A DNA stretch of 34,253 nt from Pseudomonadota bacterium (lineage in GTDB: Bacteria; Myxococcota_A; Polyangia; Fen-1088): contig JADGRC010000164.1 of NCBI GenBank assembly GCA_017881245.1, positions 1 through 34,253 on the forward strand, written 5' to 3'. This document shows positions 8,767 to 17,537 of this stretch, one piece after another (the stretch's first letter is position 1; every line of letters begins with the position of its first letter). The notes beneath the pieces are model-generated. The model searched no databases and was not told the origin of the DNA. It saw nothing but the letters and a program-made list of their open reading frames with translations. A program made the translations under genes and the position numbers.

Positions 8767-9470
8767 TTCGTGCTCCGCGGGCGGGTGGTGCGAAACTCGA
8801 TCGTATCGCGGTGCCGCGGCACGTGAACGATGCGCTTCACGAACACCCCCGGAAGGTGGACGTCGTCGGGATCGATCTGCCCGACATCAACCAGATTGTC
8901 AGCCTCCAGCACGGTCACGGCGGCCGCCGTCGCCATCAGCGGGCTGAAGTTTCGCCCCGTTCGATGAAAGCGCGCGTTCCCAAATCGGTCCGCGACCTGG
9001 GCGCGGATAATGGCCACATCCGCGCGCAAGGGGGTCTCGAAGATCTGCGGACGCCCATCGATGATGCGGACGTCTTTTCCCTCGGCCACGACGGTTCCGG
9101 CTCCAGTGGGAGTGAAAAATCCGCCGAGGCCGGCGCCCCCCGCGCGGATGCGCTCCGCGAAGGTGCCCTGGGGGCTCAGCTCCACCGCGATCGAGCCCGC
9201 GAGGTATTGCTCCGCGAGATCGGGGTTACCGCCCACGAAGCTACAGATGACCCTTTTGACTTGCCGACGTTGCAGTAGCACGGCCAAGCCCTGTCCCTGA
9301 TTGCCACAGTTGTTGCTGATGATCGTCAGCTCCCTGGCGCCTCGGCGGGCGATCTCGTCGATGCACGCCTCGGGGATTCCACAGAGGCCGAATCCACCCG
9401 ACATGATGGCGATCCCGTCTCGCAAGAGATCTTCTAGCGCGGCGGTGACGCTTGAGAAGACCTTGCTCAT
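8763..9470 (-). CDS. 3-oxoacid CoA-transferase, subunit A
   Basis: Alpha subunit partner of subunit B (235 residues). It has the family motif SGGFGLCGIPE near residue 25, NNCGNQGQGLAVLL, and GGFFTPTGAGT in the middle, as in ScoA, AtoD and PcaI. The ATG lies in the stop codon of the upstream aminotransferase (ATGA), so the start is well supported; the open frame continuing upstream is only the opposite reading of the aminotransferase end. Both subunits are needed for activity in this family. The nearby aminotransferases suggest that the acid activated is the product of amino-acid deamination. Confidence 0.92.
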   Translation of the reverse strand: MSKVFSSVTAALEDLLRDGIAIMSGGFGLCGIPEACIDEIARRGARELTIISNNCGNQGQGLAVLLQRRQVKRVICSFVGGNPDLAEQYLAGSIAVELSPQGTFAERIRAGGAGLGGFFTPTGAGTVVAEGKDVRIIDGRPQIFETPLRADVAIIRAQVADRFGNARFHRTGRNFSPLMATAAAVTVLEADNLVDVGQIDPDDVHLPGVFVKRIVHVPRHRDTIEFRTTRPRSTK

Positions 9471-10834
9471 GGCTTTACCGATGTACTGGCTTCGTCGAGC
9501 GCGGCACCCATGCGGACCAGGCCTTCCGCGAGATCGCCCTCGGTGGCCACAAGGGGTGGCGCGATGTACAGGAGGTTGTCGCGTCGGTGAAGGTGAACGT
9601 GGTGTCGCTTTAAGCCAGCGGCGATGCGAGTCACCGCGTCCGGTGCAAGCGGCTCTCGGGAGCCGGGCGCCACCAGCTCCAACGCCCACAACATGCCGAT
9701 GCCCCTCACCTCTCCGATAACGGGGCGGGTGCGAGCCAGCTCCGTCAGATTCGTGGCCAGACAATGACCGAGGGCGGCCGCCCGCTCCACGAGTCCATCA
9801 TCGCGAATCGTCGCGATGGTCTCGACGATGGCCGCGCACGTCAGCGGGTGCGCGTAGGCGGTCAGACCGCATTGCAGGACATGGTCATCGAAATGACGCG
9901 CGATCCGGTCACTGACGATCACGGCGCCCCCTGGCGCGTACCCGCCCGTCAGGCCCTTGGCCATGGTCAGCAAATCCGGCGTGACGCCGTCGTGGTCGAC
10001 GGCGAACCAGCGACCCGTGCGGCCAAATCCCGACAGAACCTCGTCGGCGATCAACAAGACACCATGCCGATCACAAATGTTGCGAAGTTTTCGCCAGTAC
10101 CCCAACGGCGGCACGAACACGCCGTTGGCGCCAACGATTCCCTCCATGATCACCGCCGCCACGGAGTCGGGACCTTCGCGACGAAGGACCGCGTCCAAAT
10201 CGTCCGCGCACTCGTGCGCGCAGCTTCGCGGCGATTGTCCAACGGGGCAACGGTAGCAGTAGGGGTCCACGGTACGCACCACGCCGGGCAGGCCGGGCTC
10301 GAATGCCTCGCGGCGCGGATCGCCGGATAGCGACAACATCGCCAGGGTCGCTCCGTGATAGCTGCGAGTCCGCGCCACGACCTTGTGCCGCCCGGTGACG
10401 AGTCGGGCCATCTTGACGGCGTTCTCGTTTGCCTCGGCGCCGGATAGGCAGATGAAACTCTTGCCGAGGCCGGGCGGCGTCACGTCGGCCAGCAACTCGC
10501 CGGCGCGAACCTTATCGGGAAAGACCGAGGCCGGGTAGGCAAGCAGTCCTCGGCTCGCCGCAGCCACCAACGCGGCCTTCATGCGCGGGTGTCCATGCCC
10601 CAGATTCGCGTTCCACGTCATGCTGCCGAAATCCAGCCAGTCGGCACCGTCGGCGGTCTCGAATCGCGCGCCGTTGCCTCCGACGATCTCGAGCGGCGTG
10701 GCGAGATTCTGCGCCGACCAAGTATAGAAGACCCGTTCGCGCTGTCGCGCGGCCCACGTATCCGAAGACGACGACCCCGGTTGGGCATCCGCGCCCTGGG
10801 CAATGACCGTCGACTGGGTTCGCGAGTCGCTCAC
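9467..10834 (-). CDS. Class III PLP-dependent aminotransferase (taurine/beta-alanine:pyruvate-like)
   Basis: 455 residues of PLP fold-type I. The cofactor-binding Asp is in LLIADEVLSGFGRTGRW (D264) and the Schiff-base Lys in LLTMAKGLTGG (K293). The segment PYCYRCPVGQSPRSCAHEC (about 191-209) has four Cys; a similar YCYRCP segment occurs in taurine- and omega-amino-acid:pyruvate aminotransferases. Its place just before the 3-oxoacid CoA-transferase fits a beta-amino acid substrate, whose deamination gives a 3-oxoacid; this is inference. The GTG start lies in the stop codon of the next gene upstream (GTGA), and homology starts about 25 residues later (WAARQRERVFYTW). Confidence 0.9.
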   Translation of the reverse strand: MSDSRTQSTVIAQGADAQPGSSSSDTWAARQRERVFYTWSAQNLATPLEIVGGNGARFETADGADWLDFGSMTWNANLGHGHPRMKAALVAAASRGLLAYPASVFPDKVRAGELLADVTPPGLGKSFICLSGAEANENAVKMARLVTGRHKVVARTRSYHGATLAMLSLSGDPRREAFEPGLPGVVRTVDPYCYRCPVGQSPRSCAHECADDLDAVLRREGPDSVAAVIMEGIVGANGVFVPPLGYWRKLRNICDRHGVLLIADEVLSGFGRTGRWFAVDHDGVTPDLLTMAKGLTGGYAPGGAVIVSDRIARHFDDHVLQCGLTAYAHPLTCAAIVETIATIRDDGLVERAAALGHCLATNLTELARTRPVIGEVRGIGMLWALELVAPGSREPLAPDAVTRIAAGLKRHHVHLHRRDNLLYIAPPLVATEGDLAEGLVRMGAALDEASTSVKP

Positions 10835-12168
10835 GGCACAGCGTCCGGGCGCTCCCGGGAAACGTCGCGGCAGGCGTCTGCGAACACATCCACGATCGTA
10901 TCGACCTGCGCGTGCGTGACGATCAAGGGCGGCGAGATGCGAATAGCCTTGCGCCCGCATTCCAAAACCAGCAATCCACGTCGGAAACAGAGTTGTGCCA
11001 CCGCGTCGGCCCGGGCGTGACTGTCGAACTCGACACCGATCATCAGTCCAAGGCCGCGCACATCTTGGATGCAGGCGATCGACTTCAAACGATCGGCCAA
11101 TCGATCGCGCAGGCGGGTGCCCTCCCGTGCGCTGTTTTCAACCAGCCCGCCTTGCAACAAGTCCAGCGTCGCCAGCGCCGCCGCGCAACACACGGGATTT
11201 CCGGCACAAGTCGAGCCGTGGCTGCCCGCCGGCCAGGTCATGAATTCGCGCCGCGCCATCATCGCGCCGAGCGGCATTCCCGAGGCAATGCCCTTGGCCA
11301 GCAGGACAACGTCCGGAACGACGCCGAAGTGTTCGGCGGCGAACATCTTGCCGGTGCGGCCCATTCCCGATTGGACTTCGTCGAACACCAGCAGGATCCC
11401 GTGCGTGTCGCAAATGCGCCGCAGCGCCGGCAGGAAATCAGGGGGCGGTAACAGGTACCCGCCTTCGCCGAGCACCGGCTCGACCACGATGGCGGCGACG
11501 TCGTCGGGGGCCACCAGATGGTCGAAAAGCTGATGCTCGACGCTCGGAGCATCACCCCAGTCGGCGTGAAAAACTCCCGGCAGGAACGGTCCGAAGTGTT
11601 TCCGGTACTTGGTCTTGCTGGCCGTCAGAGACAGCGACCCGAAGGTGCGGCCGTGAAACCCACCCCGAAACGCAATAATCGCGGTGCGCCTCGTGTGGTT
11701 GCGCGCCAACTTCAATGCGGCCTCGACCGCCTCGGTTCCGGAATTCGTCAAAAAAGTCTGCCAGAACAAGGGTTGTCCAGGTGCCAGCCGGCCCGCGAGC
11801 AAGTTCAATCGCTCGCACAGGGCTCCGTAGCTCGCGTAGTGAAAATCGGTCCCGCAAATGTGGATCAGTTCCTGAGCCTGGGCGGCGATCGCGCCGGCGA
11901 CGGCCGGGTGACAATGTCCCGTCGACGCGGTGGCGACGCCGGCCTGCGCGTCCAGGTAAACGTTACCGTCGACGTCCTCGACCATGCACCCGGATGCCCG
12001 ACGCACGAACAGCGGGTAGCAATAGATCAGAGACGGCGAAACGAACGGCTGATCATGCGCGATTCGCGCGCGGGCCTCGGGACCGGGAGGCTCGGTCACG
12101 ATCTGGATCGGGCGCTCCGCCAGGGGCAATTCGACCAAGGAGGCGCCCGTGGTGGCCGAGACAATCAT
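10831..12168 (-). CDS. Class III aminotransferase (4-aminobutyrate/acetylornithine type)
   Basis: 445 residues. It resembles the GabT/ArgD-like group often annotated acetylornithine aminotransferase family. It removes a terminal (omega) or alpha amino group using PLP. Visible signatures are SPSLIYCYPLFV near residue 44, TGHCHPAV (83-90), TNSGTEAVEAALKLAR (141-156), FHGRT (171-175), the PLP Asp in FDEVQSGMGRTG (D263) and the Schiff-base Lys in LLAKGIASGMPLG (K292). The ATG is inside the stop of the aldehyde dehydrogenase gene (ATGA). The pairing with a semialdehyde dehydrogenase suggests that it makes an aldehyde from an omega-amino acid, which the dehydrogenase then oxidises. Exact substrate unknown. 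Confidence 0.9.
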   Translation of the reverse strand: MIVSATTGASLVELPLAERPIQIVTEPPGPEARARIAHDQPFVSPSLIYCYPLFVRRASGCMVEDVDGNVYLDAQAGVATASTGHCHPAVAGAIAAQAQELIHICGTDFHYASYGALCERLNLLAGRLAPGQPLFWQTFLTNSGTEAVEAALKLARNHTRRTAIIAFRGGFHGRTFGSLSLTASKTKYRKHFGPFLPGVFHADWGDAPSVEHQLFDHLVAPDDVAAIVVEPVLGEGGYLLPPPDFLPALRRICDTHGILLVFDEVQSGMGRTGKMFAAEHFGVVPDVVLLAKGIASGMPLGAMMARREFMTWPAGSHGSTCAGNPVCCAAALATLDLLQGGLVENSAREGTRLRDRLADRLKSIACIQDVRGLGLMIGVEFDSHARADAVAQLCFRRGLLVLECGRKAIRISPPLIVTHAQVDTIVDVFADACRDVSRERPDAVP

Positions 12169-13733
12169 TCGCAAACCGTCCGGCTCTGCTCGCGCAGATA
12201 GCAGGGCAGCGTGTAGAGGCCCCCGATGTTCTTCCCGGTGGAGCCGCTGCCCTTCCAGCCACCGAAGGGTTGCACGCCCGGCCACGCGCCCGTGGTCGCC
12301 CCGGCCGCGCGATTGACGTAAACGACGCCCGCCTCGATGCGCTCCAGAAAGGTGTCGATTTCATCTGGCTTGCGCGAAAAAAAACCCGCCGTCAGGCCGA
12401 ACGGTGTGTCGTTGGCCTCGCGCAACGCTTCATCCAGGCTTTTCACGCGCTCCACCGCCAAGATCGGAACAAACAGCTCGTCGCGCATCAAGCGATGGTC
12501 GCGCGGCAGCCCGACGAGAACCGTCGGCTGCACGAAGTAGCCGTGGGCGAACGCGCCGTCCGAGAGAACGCGACCACCGGTGCGTACGGCGGGCCCCGCC
12601 AGGGACACGAAACGCTGATAATCCTCATGGCCGGCCCGCGTGGCGATGGGACCGAGGAACGTATCCTTCAGAAGTGGATCGCCGATCTTCGTCTCCGCGA
12701 GCTTGCGATCAAGGCGAGCCAGCAGGTCATCGGCAACCGCTTCATGTACATAAAGGCGCGAGCATGCCGAGCACTTGTGGCCATTCATGCCAAATGCGGA
12801 GCGATGGATACCGGCCGCCGCCCGATCCAAATCGGCGCTCTCCATCACGATGGCGGGATTCTTGCCCCCCATCTCGACGATGCTGGGTTTGGGAAATTTG
12901 GTGGAAAACCGCCGGTAGATTTGGTTGAACCCGACGTCGAGCGATCCCGTGAATGTAATGCCCTCGACATCTGGATGGTGGGCGAGCCCGTCGCCGACCA
13001 CCCGCCCGCTGCCCGTCAGGCAGTTGACCGTACCGGCGGGCAGGCCTGCCTCGACCAAGATCTGGGTCAGCAGAATGGCCGACAAGGGTGTCTCGGATGA
13101 CGGCTTCAGCACGACCGTGTTGCCCGTCAACAGTGCCGCCGCGGCCGGCGCTCCCAACAACGCGTACGGAAAGTTCCACGGCGCTATGACCGCCCAGACA
13201 CCATAAGGACGGAGCACGCTCGTGTTGTTGTCCGTGGGCACCAGCCTGTCCATGGGTCGGACGTACCCGTCGTTCGCTCTCATTTGTTGGTTGTAATAGT
13301 CGATCAGGTCCGCGGTCTCCTCGATCTCGCCGAGGGCCTCGGTGCGGTTCTTGCCCATCTCGAAGATCATCCAAGCCGCCAGCTCATAGCGGCGCGCCCG
13401 AATGATTTGAGCCGCTTTTCCAAGGCGGGCGGCGCGCTCCGGCCACGGGGTGCGACTCCAGGCGGGAAAGGCCGCCCGAGCCGCGCGCACGGCATCGTCG
13501 ACATCCCCGGCGGTGGCGCTCACGACGCGGGCCACGACGACGCGGGTGTCGGTGGGGCTGACGCTGTCGAACGTCGCCGCGGTGGATCGTTCCTTCCCGT
13601 CGATGGTGAGCGGCCACGTCCGGCCCAGGCGGGCGCGCACCTCGGCTATCGCCCCGTCGAATGCCGCGTTCGTCGCGGGATCATCGGCGGCGAGGCTCAC
13701 GTAGGTCACCTTCCCGGGCTGCGCGGTCTGCAT
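12165..13733 (-). CDS. Aldehyde dehydrogenase, L-glutamate gamma-semialdehyde (P5C) dehydrogenase type
   Basis: 522 residues. NAD(P)+-dependent oxidation of a semialdehyde to a carboxylate. The order of motifs follows the P5C dehydrogenase (RocA/PruA) branch: TYVSLAADDP near the N-terminus, DGK, PWNFP (N187), VLKPSSETP (K210), FTGSLDVG, the general-base Glu in VEMGGKNPAIV (E287) and the nucleophile Cys in GHKCSACSRLYV (C321). It is the first gene of the five-gene operon and is followed by two aminotransferases and a CoA-transferase. So the substrate may be glutamate semialdehyde or another amino-semialdehyde such as that from lysine or beta-lysine. The ATG is preferred; a TTG three codons upstream and a GTG eight codons downstream are possible. 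No strong ribosome site was seen. Confidence 0.9.
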   Translation of the reverse strand: MQTAQPGKVTYVSLAADDPATNAAFDGAIAEVRARLGRTWPLTIDGKERSTAATFDSVSPTDTRVVVARVVSATAGDVDDAVRAARAAFPAWSRTPWPERAARLGKAAQIIRARRYELAAWMIFEMGKNRTEALGEIEETADLIDYYNQQMRANDGYVRPMDRLVPTDNNTSVLRPYGVWAVIAPWNFPYALLGAPAAAALLTGNTVVLKPSSETPLSAILLTQILVEAGLPAGTVNCLTGSGRVVGDGLAHHPDVEGITFTGSLDVGFNQIYRRFSTKFPKPSIVEMGGKNPAIVMESADLDRAAAGIHRSAFGMNGHKCSACSRLYVHEAVADDLLARLDRKLAETKIGDPLLKDTFLGPIATRAGHEDYQRFVSLAGPAVRTGGRVLSDGAFAHGYFVQPTVLVGLPRDHRLMRDELFVPILAVERVKSLDEALREANDTPFGLTAGFFSRKPDEIDTFLERIEAGVVYVNRAAGATTGAWPGVQPFGGWKGSGSTGKNIGGLYTLPCYLREQSRTVCE

Positions 13734-13763
13734 GCCCTGCAAGAATAGTACGTTCGCCGCCCG

Positions 13764-13791
13764 TTGACACCTGCGGATGCGCGCCTTTATC
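13764..13791 (+). promoter_or_regulatory. Candidate sigma-70 promoter for the HU-like gene
   Basis: A perfect -35 hexamer TTGACA (13764-13769) is followed after 16 bp by TTTATC (13786-13791), a 3-of-6 match to the -10 box. It lies in the 109-bp divergent gap and points at the HU-like gene about 50 bp downstream. Confidence 0.4.
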
Positions 13792-13827
13792 TTCCCGCCT
13801 CGCCTTCCCGTTCACTTTGGGGGCGCG

Positions 13828-13835
13828 GAAGGGGC
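13828..13835 (+). promoter_or_regulatory. Ribosome binding site of the HU-like gene
   Basis: GGAAGGGG, seven bases before the ATG at 13843. It selects this ATG over an upstream in-frame ATG at 13777. Confidence 0.65.
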
Positions 13836-13842
13836 GGACGAA

Positions 13843-14193
13843 ATGACCAAGGCCGAGTTAATCACGCGCGTGCATGCCAGGAAGATGCTTCCGCGGGATC
13901 TGACGAAGAAAGCCGTCGCCCAGATTGTGGACTTCGTGTTCACGGAGATGGGCGACTACTTCATCCGGGCGAAGGCGACTCGCAGCAACGGCGCGAAGCT
14001 GACCTACCCGGGGTTTGGCACGTTTTCCAAGCGGCATCGCCCGGAACGCGTCGGGAGGCATCCCCGGAACGGCACCCCCATCACGATTCCCGCTCAGTAC
14101 ACGGTGACGTTCTTGCCCGGGGCCGAACTGAAATCTCTTCTGAACCGAAACGTGCGGTCCAAGATCGCCGGGAACAAACAGAACCCCAAATGA
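13843..14193 (+). CDS. HU/IHF-family DNA-binding protein
   Basis: 116 residues; HU proteins are about 90. It bends DNA nonspecifically as a nucleoid component. It begins MTKAELITRV, then the dimerisation helices, then GFGTFSKRHRPERVGRHPRNGTPITIP; HPRNG (73-77) replaces the usual NPRTG at the tip of the DNA-binding arm. VTFLPGAELKSLLN (88-101) is the conserved C-terminal helix. A basic tail of about 15 residues (NVRSKIAGNKQNPK) extends beyond the usual end. Good ribosome site and candidate promoter upstream. It is 75 bp ahead of the adenosine-deaminase-like gene on the same strand; whether they share a transcript is unclear. Confidence 0.9.
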   Translation: MTKAELITRVHARKMLPRDLTKKAVAQIVDFVFTEMGDYFIRAKATRSNGAKLTYPGFGTFSKRHRPERVGRHPRNGTPITIPAQYTVTFLPGAELKSLLNRNVRSKIAGNKQNPK

Positions 14194-14268
14194 TGAAATC
14201 TTCGGCGCTGGGAATCGCCGGAATATCACGCGTGGGCCGGCGCAGACGCCACCCGCCATGTACAATTC

Positions 14269-15273
14269 ATGGGTATGTTGGACCCGCGTCTCGAGCTCGC
14301 CGACCTGCACATTCACGTCGGTGCCGCGGTGGCGCCCCACATCATGTGGTCCATCGCGCACGAGCAAGGACTGAAGTTGCCGGTGACGACGTTTTGGGAA
14401 TTTCGCGATCTGGTTACCGCGCGTTCGGACACCGTGTCGTCGCTCAGCGACTATTTGGCGATCCTGCACCAGTGGACTGAAAAAATTCAGTCGTCGCCGG
14501 CGGCGATCGAGCGGTCGGTGTACGAGATCATCGGCAAAGAGTTTCGCTCCAGCTTCGTTACCTTGATCGAGCTTCGCTTCAACCCCATGAAGCGAAATCT
14601 GGGGGGAGAGCGCGATCTGGACCACATCATCCACGCGGCGCTACGCGGCATGGATCGCGCCTGTCTGGAGTACGGCGTGCGCGCCGGGCTGATCTTCTGC
14701 CTGGCGCGCGAGTTCCCGTTCTCCCTGAACGAAATTCTGGTCAGAAAGGCCGTCAAGTATCGATCGCGCGGGGTGGTGGGAATCGATCTGGCTGGGCCCG
14801 AGGCGCACACGCTGGAACTGGGTGGCGAGGTCGAGGGATACCGCGATCTATTCGCGCGGGCGCGCGCCGCCGGGTTGGGCACGACGGTTCACACCGGCGA
14901 GACGTCGTACACATCCGTGGCTGGCGTGCTGGCCGTCTTGGACAAGCTGGCGCCCACGCGTATCGGGCACGGCATCGCGGCGGCATCCAGCCCCGAGGCG
15001 GTGCGCAAGTTGGCGGAGGCGGGTTGCGTGTTGGAGATATGCCCCAGCTCCAACCTGCGCACTCGCGCCGTCGCGAACCTGCAAGAACTCGGCACCGCGT
15101 TGCGGATTTTCGACGAGGCGGGAGTGCGGTTCACCATCAACACCGACGGGCCGTATCTGTTGAACACGCACCTGCGCCGTGAGCTGGAGATGCTGATCGA
15201 TGCTCGTGTCTTGACCGAAACTCAGATCGAAAGATGCGTCGCGACAGCCCACTCTGCTACGTTCCTGCGGTGA
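14269..15273 (+). CDS. Adenosine-deaminase-family aminohydrolase
   Basis: 334 residues. A zinc aminohydrolase that removes the 6-amino group of an adenine compound. Zinc ligands and catalytic residues are in place: H14 and H16 (LHIHVG), H208 and E211 (VHTGE), H234 (RIGHG) and D293 (NTDGP). GIDLAGPE (171-178) is the conserved substrate loop. Two differences stand out. The usual HxHLDG is HIHVGA. The second Asp of the NTDDP motif (mouse D296, which contacts the purine) is Gly294. The substrate may therefore not be adenosine; adenine, aminodeoxyfutalosine or another nucleoside are possible. No ribosome site is clear; an ATG two codons later is an alternative. The stop overlaps the GTG of the next gene (GTGA). 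Confidence 0.85.
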   Translation: MGMLDPRLELADLHIHVGAAVAPHIMWSIAHEQGLKLPVTTFWEFRDLVTARSDTVSSLSDYLAILHQWTEKIQSSPAAIERSVYEIIGKEFRSSFVTLIELRFNPMKRNLGGERDLDHIIHAALRGMDRACLEYGVRAGLIFCLAREFPFSLNEILVRKAVKYRSRGVVGIDLAGPEAHTLELGGEVEGYRDLFARARAAGLGTTVHTGETSYTSVAGVLAVLDKLAPTRIGHGIAAASSPEAVRKLAEAGCVLEICPSSNLRTRAVANLQELGTALRIFDEAGVRFTINTDGPYLLNTHLRRELEMLIDARVLTETQIERCVATAHSATFLR

Positions 15274-17537
15274 GATCCTTCGCCGGCGCGATGTCCGCTC
15301 GCGTGGCGACGGTGGTGTTCGTGGCGGCGTGGACGTGGCTGGGTGTGGCCCCGCGGTTCGCGCGCGCCGTCGGTGGCGATGAATTCGACCTCTTGCGCTT
15401 CGCGCCCGGCGGTAGCCCATTGGTGCTCCGCGGCCGTGACGTGGCTTTGCGTTTTGGGTTGGCGCGGCGGTTCGAACTGACTCTGCGAGTGAACAACGCG
15501 TTCGCCGCGCAGAATCGCCAGTCTATCGGGCGGGCCGAGACGTTGATTGCCGCGATCCCGGGCGTACGGCAAGTCGTCGGCCCGGCTGGACTGCTGGCGC
15601 TGACGGTCGACACGGTGGGTCGCCCGTCGGCGGGGCCGTTGTTGGCGGGTGGACCGGACGACGACGCCAGCGAGACGGTCCGTCAGCGCCTGATGCGAAG
15701 GTCGGATGCCATCGGCTGGTTCGTGTCGCGCGACGGCACCGAGATCCGCGTGTTGGTCGACGCGGACGATCTGGTCTCGGTGCACGGGGCCATCGAGGCT
15801 GCCGTCGCGTCGTCGGGTCTCGTGTTGTTGAGCGGCGGCATCCCGGCAGCGCCTCTATGGCCGGAACCGGGGCGAGAGCCGCAGCCCTTTCCCTGGTGGA
15901 TTCCGTTTGCGCTCATGATGCTGTCGTTGTTGCCGGGAGCTCTGGGGGTGGCGCTGGTGTGCCGCCCCACGGTCCCGCGCGCCTTGCTGGTCGCGGTTGC
16001 CACGGGCCTCGCGGTCGCCTCACCAGCGTTGTTGGCTCCAGCGATCGGGCTGCGCCGCGTGGCGTTCGCTTCCGGGCTGGGCGCCGCGGCGCTGGTCGCG
16101 CTTCTGATCGTCCTCGGGCGCGTCGTGGTGAGGGCGCGTTCCGGTCTTCCCACGCAGACCAGGCGCGCTCGTGTGCCGTTGCCGATTCTGATGGCGTCGA
16201 CGCTGCTTATTGTGGCGGCCGGGGTGCTGTGGTCGCGCGTGTCCATGGGGACCCAGCTTTGGCGGCCCACGGAGCTGTTTTTTGTCGAAGTTCGCGGCGA
16301 CATGGATGAACCCGTCGTTCTGCGCGAGGTGCGCCGATTGACCGATTTCGTGCGCGCGCAGCCCGGCGTGGCCCATGCGTGGTCGATCGCCGACCTGTTC
16401 TTCGCGGTCCCCGTGCCAGGCGAGACCTTCGGTGGTATCCCGGCGTCGGCTGATCTCGTGCGGTCGATACTGTCTCGTGGCCGTGAAGATTCCGCCGTTC
16501 GTCTGGAACTGGCACCCGATCATCGCGCGGCGTTGGTGGGCGTCCGCCTGGACGATGAGTCCGGCGTCGATCGCCTGGCGGTGCTAGATCGGCTGGATCA
16601 GTACCTCCTTCAAGAACACCGTCCTGCCCTTCTGAGGGTCGATGTCTCGGACGGGCGGGTCTCCGCGTCCCTTCGTGGGTTGGCAAGGGGTGTTCTGGCG
16701 GCGGACACACGCGAACGGGTGCTCCGTATCTGCGATCGCTCGGGACGTATCCTAAGCGATGTCGACGTGCAGACGGTCGAGCGCGCCGCTCGTGGTGCGG
16801 CGCTATTGCCCGTGGTCGACCCGCCGCGACTCAGAGCCGAGATCGAGCGGGAAGTGACTGGCTTTTTGGAGCAGGCGACGATCGCCGGGTCAGACGTGGC
16901 TATGCTACGACCGGTCGATCGTCGGCGCCTGGTGGATGAGTTGTCGGCGGAGCCCGTCGATGCGACCGTCGCCGACGTTCTGATCCTTCTTGGAGCATCG
17001 TGGGGCAGGCACATGTCGGAACCGGTCTTGCGCGCTCGTGCCGCCGAGTTGGACGGCCGCATCGGTATGGCGAGAAGAATCCACAGCGCACGGATCCATT
17101 TCAACGATGTGTTGTACGGCGCCGACTTGCCCACGGAAGGGGTGCTGTCCGAAGAGGTCCGGGACGCTACTCTGGACGCCATGGGACCAGTTGCCGCACT
17201 GCCGGTCGGTCGCGACGTGCCGGGGGCATTCCTGGTGGACCCCACCGTGGTGGGCGGCGCCGCTTGCGATCGCGCCTTGTCCACGGCGTGGAAGCCGCGC
17301 CTGATCCTCGGTATCCTGATTTCTGGGGCGGTCATCGCCTTGCTGTTGCTTGCTGTCGGAGGGTTCGGGGCGCTCGCGTGGTGGCCGGCGGCGTTGGCTC
17401 CGGCGGCGCCTTTGATCTTGCTTCCGGCGTTGGCCGTGCTGCCGATCGGAGCGTGGAGCGTAGCGGTCCTGGCGGGCGCGCTTGGGGGTGGCTCGGCGCT
17501 GGCCGTGGCGTTCGCGCCTGGGAGAAGAGATCAATGA
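15270..17537 (+). CDS. Reduced RND/MMPL-like membrane protein
   Basis: 755 residues. The N-terminus is a signal-like helix (about 12-33), then an extracytoplasmic region (35-205) with an IPGVRQVVG element typical of RND loops. Four hydrophobic helices follow (about 209-231, 237-262, 266-285, 305-323). A second large extracytoplasmic region (335-680) has FFVEVRGDMDEPVVL, QPGVAHAWSIADLFF and IPASADLVRSILSRG, as in MMPL exporters. About three C-terminal helices (683-750) complete it. A full RND protein has 12 helices with charged proton-relay residues in the middle ones; here several helices and those residues are missing, so proton-driven export is doubtful. The GTG forms a GTGA overlap with the preceding stop; ATG at 15291 is the alternative. 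Coupled to the next gene by ATGA. Confidence 0.65.
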   Translation: MRSFAGAMSARVATVVFVAAWTWLGVAPRFARAVGGDEFDLLRFAPGGSPLVLRGRDVALRFGLARRFELTLRVNNAFAAQNRQSIGRAETLIAAIPGVRQVVGPAGLLALTVDTVGRPSAGPLLAGGPDDDASETVRQRLMRRSDAIGWFVSRDGTEIRVLVDADDLVSVHGAIEAAVASSGLVLLSGGIPAAPLWPEPGREPQPFPWWIPFALMMLSLLPGALGVALVCRPTVPRALLVAVATGLAVASPALLAPAIGLRRVAFASGLGAAALVALLIVLGRVVVRARSGLPTQTRRARVPLPILMASTLLIVAAGVLWSRVSMGTQLWRPTELFFVEVRGDMDEPVVLREVRRLTDFVRAQPGVAHAWSIADLFFAVPVPGETFGGIPASADLVRSILSRGREDSAVRLELAPDHRAALVGVRLDDESGVDRLAVLDRLDQYLLQEHRPALLRVDVSDGRVSASLRGLARGVLAADTRERVLRICDRSGRILSDVDVQTVERAARGAALLPVVDPPRLRAEIEREVTGFLEQATIAGSDVAMLRPVDRRRLVDELSAEPVDATVADVLILLGASWGRHMSEPVLRARAAELDGRIGMARRIHSARIHFNDVLYGADLPTEGVLSEEVRDATLDAMGPVAALPVGRDVPGAFLVDPTVVGGAACDRALSTAWKPRLILGILISGAVIALLLLAVGGFGALAWWPAALAPAAPLILLPALAVLPIGAWSVAVLAGALGGGSALAVAFAPGRRDQ

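Noticed and set aside
11715-13100. Plus-strand open frame opposite the aminotransferase and dehydrogenase
   Set aside because: Antisense to two enzymes with full catalytic motifs.
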